Position numbers and translations under genes: made by a program. A stretch of DNA of 64,000 nucleotides from Polaromonas jejuensis NBRC 106434 (GTDB lineage Bacteria > Pseudomonadota > Gammaproteobacteria > Burkholderiales > Burkholderiaceae_C), in assembly GCF_001598235.1 (NCBI RefSeq), contig NZ_BCYO01000003.1, positions 248,001-312,000 on the forward strand, written 5' to 3'. Position 1 is the first letter of the stretch, and each line of letters opens with the position of its first letter. Under the pieces are notes generated by a model. It was not told where the DNA came from. It saw nothing but the letters and a program-made list of their open reading frames with translations, and did not search any database. Shown here piece by piece: positions 57,547-64,000 of the stretch.

Positions 57547-60039
57547 ATGAAAGCGAGCGCAGCGATGAAAGAAAAAGAGCTTCGGTTGGCCATCGTTTTC
57601 TTCGGCGGCGTATCGCTGGCGATTTACCAGCACGGCATCAACCGCGAAATCCTCAATCTGGTCCGAGCATCCAAGATCTGCCACAGCGACAAGTCCTACG
57701 AAGGCGATGAGAAATCAGCGTCCGGCTTTCATGACTACTACCCTGATGAGCCGGCAAGCTCGACCGGAGACATCTACCTCGAATTTCTGGAAGCCCTTGG
57801 GCGGGACATGGATCTTCGGGTCATCGTCGACGTCATAGCGGGAGCCTCTGCGGGGGGCATCAACGGCGTGGCCCTGGCCACGGCGCTGGCCCATGACCTG
57901 AGTCTGGCGCCGGTCACCGACATGTGGCTGACCGAAGCCGACATGCTCAATCTGCTGGCGCCCGAGGGCAGGGCGCGACTCTGGAGCAAATGGTATTTCT
58001 TGCCGTTGGTGCGCCCCTTGCTGACCCGGCTCGACCGCGAAGGCTTGCTGCCCGGCAAAGCCGACGCCGAGATGAAGGAGCGAATCTCGGTTTTTCTGCG
58101 CTCTCGCTGGTTCAGGCCACCGCTGGACGGTCGCCGCATGACCATGCTGATGCTGGATGGCCTCACGGCGATGGGGAAGTCCGGCCTGGCTTCGGAATCG
58201 CTGTTGCCCACGGGGACAAGGCTTGACCTTCTGGTCACCGCGACCGATTTCAGGGGGCTCCAGCGACCGATTTTCATCCACGATCCGCCAGTCGCCCATG
58301 AAAGGGAGCATCGCCAACTTCTGCGCTTCAGCCTGGACCATCGCAGAACAGGGCATCTGGAGAGCGACTTCGACGTCGACAATCTCCCGTCTCTGGCCTT
58401 TGCATGCCGCGCTTCGGCTTCATATCCCGGGGCGTTTCCGCCGGCCCAGATCCGTGAGATCGACGACATTCTGGCCGAGTGCCACAGGCCGTGGCCGGCG
58501 CGCACCCACTTCCTGGATCGCAATTTCCGGCGCTACCGTGAGCAGGGCGAAAACCCCGAGGACGCGGTGCTGGTCGATGGCAGCGTTCTGGACAACAAGC
58601 CGATCACGGCCTGTGTGGAGGCCATCCGCACCCATGGGGCCTTCCGCGAAGTGGATCGCCGCCTGATCTACATAGACCCGCGTCCCAGTCGCGACAAAGT
58701 GGCGGCAGGCAGGGGCGTTCCGGGTTTTTTCGCCACTTTGCGCGGGGCGCTCTCGGACCTGCCTCGCCACGACCCCGTCTACAACGAACTGGCGGTGATC
58801 AGTCGCTACAACCGGCAGGCGCGGCGCTTGAAGGCTGCGATCCTCGACGCCCGATCCCATGTCGCGAAGATGATCGAAGACTTGACCAAGGGCGGTCTCA
58901 GGGGCAAGTTCACGATCGACGACGTGCGGCACTGGCGGCTCTCATCCACCCAGGTGCTGTCCGGCACGGCGATCGTCTATGACGCCTGGATGCGTTCTCT
59001 TATTCTCGAAGGCGTGGATTTCATCGTTCAGGTCATTGTCAGTGCCTGCCAGTACGCCACAGATTCGCGGGAAGCGCGCCGCGTCCAGGAGACCGTCGAG
59101 GCATGGGCCAGAAATCAGGGAATCATCGCCGCCAGCTACGCGATGCCGCAAGATATTTACGAGTATTCCGGGTTACCGCGGTTTGCGAGGGTCATTGGGG
59201 ATTTTGGCGTTATCTACAAAAAGAGACGATTGAATTTTGTCCTGCATGAAATCAATGATCTCTATCAAGATATTCAGGCGAATGGTTCCGGTGCGGCCAA
59301 TCCTGAATCGCTGGATCTTTTGAAGTTAAAGGTGCAAAAATGCCTTGACGACTTGTCGGTTTATGACGGTATCGGTTTTTTGAGTCGTCAGGCCGTTTCC
59401 ATGTGCCGAAAGTTGTTCGTTGGGAGTTTTGCCGATGAAAAGGCAAACATGATTTCTGCCGATATCGATTTTCTTCGCCAGGACGACATCGATGAAATAT
59501 CGAAACTGGTCGCAAGGCTGGGCGAGGAATGCGACATGGAGCGGTCCATGGACAATGCGGATGCCGTCATGGCATCTCCATTGCTTCTGAATCTCGGTGA
59601 GCGCAGTCGCATTGCGATACTCACCGGATACCTGGGCTATTTTTACTGGGACATCATCCTGCGTCCAACGGCCAGTGCCCTGTCATTGGACGCAGGCCCG
59701 ATGGAGGAAATTCTGATCGACCGCATCAGCCCTGACGATGCAACCACCCTCACGCTTCGCGATCGCAAGAACGTTCTGCAAGGCGGGTCATTCGCCGGCT
59801 TTGGCGGTTTTCTCAGCCGGTCGATCCGTGAAAATGACTATTTGTGGGGCCGGCTCCACGCGGTGGACCGGCTCTTCGATATTCTGGCCAGCACGGTTCC
59901 GGCGAACAGGCGCGGCGATTTCGATATTGCCGCCCTGAAAAAACGTGCGTTCGGGAATGTGCTTGAGGAGGAGGCCAAGCGGCTCCGGTTCATCCCGGAG
60001 TTGATGGCCCAACTCAGGGCGGCCGTCGCGCAACTTTGA
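57547..60039 (+). CDS. Large patatin-like phospholipase (TIGR03607 type)
   Basis: The 830-residue protein has the patatin oxyanion region (VFFGGVSLAIYQHGINREI, about residues 17-35), nucleophile GASAGG (Ser101) and dyad aspartate VDGSVLDN (Asp344). The spacing and the long C-terminal region match the patatin-related TIGR03607 family. The C-terminal third (roughly 59160-59600) is visibly AT-richer than the first part. It is monocistronic, and no type VI or defence partners are adjacent. The start at 57547 is used; an ATG at 57565 is possible. Confidence 0.85.
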   Translation: MKASAAMKEKELRLAIVFFGGVSLAIYQHGINREILNLVRASKICHSDKSYEGDEKSASGFHDYYPDEPASSTGDIYLEFLEALGRDMDLRVIVDVIAGASAGGINGVALATALAHDLSLAPVTDMWLTEADMLNLLAPEGRARLWSKWYFLPLVRPLLTRLDREGLLPGKADAEMKERISVFLRSRWFRPPLDGRRMTMLMLDGLTAMGKSGLASESLLPTGTRLDLLVTATDFRGLQRPIFIHDPPVAHEREHRQLLRFSLDHRRTGHLESDFDVDNLPSLAFACRASASYPGAFPPAQIREIDDILAECHRPWPARTHFLDRNFRRYREQGENPEDAVLVDGSVLDNKPITACVEAIRTHGAFREVDRRLIYIDPRPSRDKVAAGRGVPGFFATLRGALSDLPRHDPVYNELAVISRYNRQARRLKAAILDARSHVAKMIEDLTKGGLRGKFTIDDVRHWRLSSTQVLSGTAIVYDAWMRSLILEGVDFIVQVIVSACQYATDSREARRVQETVEAWARNQGIIAASYAMPQDIYEYSGLPRFARVIGDFGVIYKKRRLNFVLHEINDLYQDIQANGSGAANPESLDLLKLKVQKCLDDLSVYDGIGFLSRQAVSMCRKLFVGSFADEKANMISADIDFLRQDDIDEISKLVARLGEECDMERSMDNADAVMASPLLLNLGERSRIAILTGYLGYFYWDIILRPTASALSLDAGPMEEILIDRISPDDATTLTLRDRKNVLQGGSFAGFGGFLSRSIRENDYLWGRLHAVDRLFDILASTVPANRRGDFDIAALKKRAFGNVLEEEAKRLRFIPELMAQLRAAVAQL

Positions 60040-60160
60040 CACTATCCATGGACGCCATCGCCGCCGGTTGTCGTCGGTCCACGTCTCGTCTGCTGGCGCC
60101 GGGTGGGGACAGGGTTTGTCCGGATGAAACAAGACTTGCGTCACGCGTCGGCTTATTCAT

Positions 60161-60174
60161 AATTACGCGTAATT
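60161..60174. promoter_or_regulatory. Palindromic candidate operator for the GntR regulator
   Basis: AATTACGCGTAATT is a perfect 14-bp palindrome 72 bases upstream of the GntR start, followed by a related half-site AATTA-TGG. Its position fits autoregulation and control of the whole operon. Nothing else is recognisable in 60040-60245. Confidence 0.5.
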
Positions 60175-60245
60175 ACTTGAAATTATGGCCGTGATTTGCG
60201 GCGGTGATGGGAAGTCAGCCCAGGTGACCTAAAGGAATCCATGCC

Positions 60246-60914
60246 ATGCGTCTTGTCCAGAGTTCATTGCACCAGGAAGTCGCCGACACCTTGCGCGAGC
60301 AGATTTTTGCGGGCCAGTTCGCGCCGGGCAGCTTTCTGGATGAGGTCGCCCTGTGTGAGCGGCTGGAAATTTCCCGCACACCGCTGCGCGAGGCGCTCAA
60401 GGTCTTGACCGCCGAAGGGCTGCTGCGCCACGAGCCGCGGCGCGGCTGCTTCGTCAAAGAAGTGACCGAGCAGGACCTGGACGATATCTTCCCGGTGATT
60501 GCGCTGCTGGAAGGGCGCTGTGCCTATGAAGCGGCGCGCAATGCCAGCGATGCCGACCTGGCGGCGCTTACCACCTTGCATGAGCGGCTGGCCGGCCACG
60601 CGCAGGCCGGCCGCATCAACGACTATTACGCGGTGAACTTCGCGATTCACGAGGCCATTATCTTGCTGGCCAACAACCGCTGGCTGGCGCAGGCAATTGC
60701 CGACTTGCGCAAGATATTGAAGCTGGCACGCCTGCAGTCGCTGCAGGCGCCGGGCCGGCTGGCGCAAAGCCTGTCCGAGCACATGACCGTGTTTGCCGCG
60801 CTGAAAAGCCGCGACAGCGAAGGCGCCGAGGCCGCCATGCGCACGCATTTGACGCGTCAGCGCGAAGCCCTGCGCGAGCTGGCCCGCAACCAGCGTTCAC
60901 GGGTGGCGTCATGA
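60246..60914 (+). CDS. GntR-family regulator with FCD domain, likely malonate regulator
   Basis: The 222-residue protein has a GntR winged helix (LREQIFAGQFAPGSFLDEVA, SRTPLREALKVLTAEGLLRH) and an FCD effector domain (DLDDIFPVIALLEGRCAYEA). Its stop overlaps the malonyl-CoA decarboxylase start (ATGA), the order found in mat operons, where MatR is a GntR regulator responding to malonate. AAAGGA precedes the ATG. Confidence 0.9.
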   Translation: MRLVQSSLHQEVADTLREQIFAGQFAPGSFLDEVALCERLEISRTPLREALKVLTAEGLLRHEPRRGCFVKEVTEQDLDDIFPVIALLEGRCAYEAARNASDADLAALTTLHERLAGHAQAGRINDYYAVNFAIHEAIILLANNRWLAQAIADLRKILKLARLQSLQAPGRLAQSLSEHMTVFAALKSRDSEGAEAAMRTHLTRQREALRELARNQRSRVAS

Positions 60915-62395
60915 GCGCGGCCGACTGGCTTAACCGCAGCGTGTCGCGTCTGGCGGGTGAGAAAAAGGCACCGAAAGTGCCCGCAGCCCAGGCTGTCAAT
61001 GCGCAGACTGCTCCTAAAAAGATAGTGACAGAAGCTTCGCCCGATGGCGCCGGCACAGGCCGTTCGACGCGCGAGCGCCTGAAAGCCACGCTGCGGCACA
61101 AGGAAGAAGCCCTGTCGCCGCGCGTCTTGCGCCGCACGCTGGAGGAGTTGAAGGCGATTGTGGACCCGCAGGTCAGCGAGGTCGAGGGCGGACGCCGGGC
61201 CAAGGGCGTCGCCGGCTGGTACGCCGGCGCCACCCTGGACGAGCGCCGCGACATGTGGCTGCTGATGAGCGAGCAGTTTGTTGCCGATGCGCACAAGGTC
61301 AAGCTGGCGCAAGCCCAGTTTGCCGCCGCGGTGGGCACGCCCGACGAAGCGGTGGCCGAGGTGCGCTACCGCCGCGCCACGGTGTCGCCGCGCCGGCGCC
61401 TTCTGCAGCGCTTCAGCGCCTTCCCCGAGGGCATCCGCTTCCTGGTGGACATGCGCGCCGACATGCTGCCTTACCTGAAGGCGGACAAGCGGCTGCAGGC
61501 GCTCGACGTCGAGATGGAGTACATGTTCTCGACCTGGTTTGACGTGGGTTTTCTGGACCTGCGCCGCATCAGCTGGGATTCGCCCGCGTCGCTGATTGAA
61601 AAGCTGATCAAGTACGAGGCGGTGCATGACATCAAGAGCTGGGCCGATGTGAAGAACCGGCTCGACAGCGACCGCCGCTGCTATGGTTTTTTTCATCCGC
61701 GCCTGCCCGACGATCCGCTGATTTTTGTGGAGGTCGCGCTGATCGACACGATGGCTCAGGGCATCACGCCCTTGCTCGACGAATCAGCTGACGCGGCCGA
61801 TTTGAACAAGGCCACCACCGCGATTTTTTACTCCATCAGCAACACGCAGCTGGGCTTGCGCGGTGTGAGCTTCGGTGACTCCCTGATCAAGCGCGTGGTC
61901 GAAACGCTCAAGGAAGAGTTTCCAAGGCTCAAGACCTTTGCCACGCTGTCGCCGATTCCGGGCTTTCGCAGCTGGCTGGGCAAGCATGCGACCGCCATGC
62001 TGGAGAAGCTGGACGACAAGGCGCGTGCGGCGCTGGGTCGGGCGGTGGGGTTTGAGCCGCCCACCGCAGGGCATTTTCTGCGTGCCGCCGACGATGCGCT
62101 GAACCTGGCCGAGAAATCGCCCGTGCGCTTGATGCTGCTGCAATGCGCGGCGCATTACCTCGGGCAGGCACTGGAAGAGGGCAAGCCCATCGATCCGGTG
62201 GCGCGTTTTCACCTGGGCAACGGTGCGCGCGTCGAACGGCTCAACTGGGCCGGTGACCCCTCGCCCAAAGGCCTCAAGCAGTCTTACGGCCTGATGGTGA
62301 ATTATCTTTACGACCTCAAGCGCCTGGACAAGCACCGGGCTCTGCTGGCACAGGGAAAAATACCGGTGTCCAGCAGCATCGGGGACTTGCTTTAG
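60911..62395 (+). CDS. matA: Malonyl-CoA decarboxylase
   Basis: The 494-residue protein has the conserved blocks of malonyl-CoA decarboxylase: FFHPRLPDDPLIFVEVALID, SISNTQLGLRGVSFGDSLIK and FATLSPIPGFRSWL (active-site region). It converts malonyl-CoA to acetyl-CoA. The first 40 residues are variable; an AAAAAGATAG stretch in them (61009-61030) loosely resembles the intergenic repeat. It is coupled to the upstream GntR gene. Confidence 0.92.
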   Translation: MSAADWLNRSVSRLAGEKKAPKVPAAQAVNAQTAPKKIVTEASPDGAGTGRSTRERLKATLRHKEEALSPRVLRRTLEELKAIVDPQVSEVEGGRRAKGVAGWYAGATLDERRDMWLLMSEQFVADAHKVKLAQAQFAAAVGTPDEAVAEVRYRRATVSPRRRLLQRFSAFPEGIRFLVDMRADMLPYLKADKRLQALDVEMEYMFSTWFDVGFLDLRRISWDSPASLIEKLIKYEAVHDIKSWADVKNRLDSDRRCYGFFHPRLPDDPLIFVEVALIDTMAQGITPLLDESADAADLNKATTAIFYSISNTQLGLRGVSFGDSLIKRVVETLKEEFPRLKTFATLSPIPGFRSWLGKHATAMLEKLDDKARAALGRAVGFEPPTAGHFLRAADDALNLAEKSPVRLMLLQCAAHYLGQALEEGKPIDPVARFHLGNGARVERLNWAGDPSPKGLKQSYGLMVNYLYDLKRLDKHRALLAQGKIPVSSSIGDLL

Positions 62396-62471
62396 AACTT
62401 GGCCGTGCGCCTGGTGGGGTTCAGTGTGGTGTGATTTCGGTTTTTTGATTCAACAACGACAGGAGACAACA

Positions 62472-63470
62472 ATGACATTCAGCTTTGAAGCAAAGGCTTC
62501 CCGGCGCGAGGTGCTGCGCGCTGGCGCGGCCGGCCTTGCCGTGCTTTCCCTGGGCAGCCAGGCCCAGTCGGGCTGGCCCGCCAGGCCGGTCACGGTCGTG
62601 GTGCCCTTCCCGGCGGGCGGCGGCACCGATGCTTTTGCCCGGCCGCTGTCCGCTCAGTTTGCAAAACTCGCCGGCAAGCCGCTCATCATCGACAACCGCG
62701 GCGGCGCCGGCGGCACGCTGGGGGCCAGCATTGCGGCCAAGGCGCCACCCGACGGCTACACCCTGTTCATGGGGGCGGTCCACCATGCCATTGCGCCGTC
62801 GATGTACCCCAGGCTGGACTACGACATCCAGAAAGATTTTGTGCCGCTGGCCCTGGTGGCCAACGTGCCGCAGGTCGTGGTGGTCAACCCGAAACGTGCC
62901 GAAGCGCAAAACATCAAGGCCTTTATCGACTACGCCCGCAAAAATCCGGGCAAGCTCAACTACGCCTCTGCCGGTGCCGGCACGTCGCACCATCTGGCCG
63001 GCGAGCTGTTCAAGCAGCAGACCAAAACCTTCATCACGCACATTCCCTACCGCGGTGCCGGCCCGGCCTTGCAGGACCTGATGTCCGGCAATGTCGACAT
63101 GATGTTTGACGGCCTGGGCTCTTCCGCCGCTCACATCAAGAGTGGCCGCATCAAGGCCCTGATGGTGTCGGGCAGCAAGCGCAACCCGGCTTTCCCGGAT
63201 GTACCCTGCGCCGCCGAGGTCGGCCTGCCGGAGTACACCGTGACCACCTGGTATGGCATGTGGGCCCCCAAGGGCACGCCGGCCGATGTTCAGGCGCGCG
63301 TCGTGGAAGAGTTGCGCAAGGCGGCCGCCACCGACGAGCTCAAGACCATCTGGGCCAGCAATGGCGCGGAGTTTGGCAACCTGACGCCGCAGCAGTTCGG
63401 GGCTTTTGTCGGCGCTGAAGTCAAGCGCTGGGCCGCCGTGGTCAAGGAATCCGGGGCCAAGCTGGAATGA
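62472..63470 (+). CDS. Tripartite tricarboxylate transporter-type periplasmic receptor (Bug family), Tat signal
   Basis: The 332-residue protein has a twin-arginine signal (SRREVLRAGAAGLAVLSLGS) and Bug signatures: VTVVVPFPAGGGTDAFARP, DNRGGAGGTLGASIAAKAPP, HIPYRGAGPALQDLMSGNVD. AGGAG precedes the ATG at 62472. Position after malonyl-CoA decarboxylase suggests that it binds malonate or a related dicarboxylate (inference). Its stop overlaps the next start (ATGA). Confidence 0.93.
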   Translation: MTFSFEAKASRREVLRAGAAGLAVLSLGSQAQSGWPARPVTVVVPFPAGGGTDAFARPLSAQFAKLAGKPLIIDNRGGAGGTLGASIAAKAPPDGYTLFMGAVHHAIAPSMYPRLDYDIQKDFVPLALVANVPQVVVVNPKRAEAQNIKAFIDYARKNPGKLNYASAGAGTSHHLAGELFKQQTKTFITHIPYRGAGPALQDLMSGNVDMMFDGLGSSAAHIKSGRIKALMVSGSKRNPAFPDVPCAAEVGLPEYTVTTWYGMWAPKGTPADVQARVVEELRKAAATDELKTIWASNGAEFGNLTPQQFGAFVGAEVKRWAAVVKESGAKLE

Positions 63471-64000
63471 CGGGTCAGGTTCAGCTGACGACCGAAGGGC
63501 CGCTGGCCTTTGTCACCCTGTCGCATCCGGCCAGGTTCAACGCCATGTCGCGTGCGATGTGGCGTGAGCTGCGCACTGTGTTTGAGGCCCTCCCTCAAGA
63601 CAGCGCGCTGCGCTGCGTGCTGGTCCGGGGTGAGGGCGGGCATTTTTGTGCCGGGGGCGACATCTCTGAATACGCCGGGTTTCGCTTTGATGAAGCCAGC
63701 CTGCGCGACTTTCACGAGGGCGACGTGTGGGGCGGCCTGCAGGCCATGCTGGACTGCGACCTGCCGATCGTGGCCCGGATCGAGGGCAACTGCATGGGCG
63801 CCGGGCTGGAGATCGCCAGCTGCTGCGACTTGCGGCTGGCCAGCGACCAGGCCTGTTTCGGTGCGCCGATTGCCAAACTGGGCTTTCCGATGGCGCCGCG
63901 CGAGGCGGCGCTGGTCCTGCGTGCCGTGGGCGAGCTGACGGCGCGCGAGATGCTGCTGGCGGCGGCCGTGCTGGATGCGGCCGAGATGAAGCGGCGCGGC
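63467..64000 (+). CDS. Enoyl-CoA hydratase/isomerase family protein (3' end missing)
   Basis: From the ATG at 63467, which overlaps the Bug stop, an open frame of 178 codons runs to the window end. It has the crotonase signatures HFCAGGDISEYAG and EGNCMGAGLEIASCCDLRL with AKLGFPMAPR. The motif GxGLEIA-x-CCDLR matches enoyl-CoA hydratase/isomerases. It continues beyond the window. The operon context suggests a role in malonate or acyl-CoA metabolism, which is not settled. Confidence 0.9.
   Translation, partial: MTGQVQLTTEGPLAFVTLSHPARFNAMSRAMWRELRTVFEALPQDSALRCVLVRGEGGHFCAGGDISEYAGFRFDEASLRDFHEGDVWGGLQAMLDCDLPIVARIEGNCMGAGLEIASCCDLRLASDQACFGAPIAKLGFPMAPREAALVLRAVGELTAREMLLAAAVLDAAEMKRRG

Noticed and set aside
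61009..61030. Repeat-like CTCCTAAAAAGATAG inside the malonyl-CoA decarboxylase gene
   Set aside because: Only a few bases of the stem match and the tail blocks are absent, so a chance match is more likely than a true copy.

Overview
This window looks like chromosomal DNA of a betaproteobacterium of the order Burkholderiales, most likely a member of the Comamonadaceae (Polaromonas, Rhodoferax or Variovorax type). The reasons are the GC-rich codon use, two Bug-type (TctC) periplasmic receptors, many LysR regulators beside small catabolic operons, a TIGR04438-type small Trp-rich protein, and a short palindromic intergenic repeat built on GCTATnAAAAnnATAGC. I see no rRNA, tRNA, CRISPR array, plasmid or phage replication gene. 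The species is inference; the gene families are read from the sequence.

Layout. 1-1.8 kb: the end of an RND-type outer-membrane efflux factor and a DUF1697 gene. 2.0-7.8 kb: an oppABCDF peptide importer behind a hairpin-rich leader. 7.9-12.3 kb: a visibly AT-richer cassette on the minus strand (alkaline phosphatase, Tat-exported CPFC protein, LolD/MacB-type ATPase and permease) headed by a PHO-box-like repeat. 12.6-18.2 kb: a minus-strand sulfur operon (thiol dioxygenase, four-domain rhodanese, Bug receptor, cystathionine beta-lyase) with a divergent LysR gene. 18.3-25 kb: murI, class I and class II fumarases separated by a MITE-like hairpin element, a ProX fragment, and acetyl-CoA synthetase. 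25-35 kb: a cytochrome c, ilvD with a LysR regulator, Tat-type msrB, a Vgb-like propeller, Nudix, GlcG and glyoxalase II-like genes, an internally deleted ECF sigma factor and a di-heme cytochrome.

35-45 kb: a decayed lgt fragment, a HEAT/TPR protein, DAHP synthase, an FHA protein, a PHB-depolymerase-type esterase with an RHH protein, an unknown membrane-type protein, a GNAT, a tautomerase, and a pirin/FMN-reductase/DoxX operon with a divergent LysR. 45-51 kb: an AraC regulator, a truncated aldo/keto reductase coupled to a secreted hydrolase, an intact aldo/keto reductase, an MFS exporter and a cupin. 51-60 kb: DUF2889, a class A PBP, HxlR, SnoaL/SDR, a cysteine-less glutaredoxin-like protein, lgt and a large patatin. 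60.2-64 kb: a malonate-type operon (GntR, malonyl-CoA decarboxylase, Bug receptor, enoyl-CoA hydratase) joined by ATGA overlaps and cut by the window end.

The most interesting signals are between and inside the obvious genes. They are at least ten copies of one intergenic repeat with two stem-loops, a 161-bp hairpin element with TAA flanks in the shared fumarase promoter region, several precise gene remnants (lgt, ECF sigma, ProX, aldo/keto reductase, aminotransferase), and two compact operons whose joint function is not obvious from the single genes: the phosphatase/CPFC/ABC cassette and the thiol-dioxygenase/rhodanese/Bug/MetC operon.
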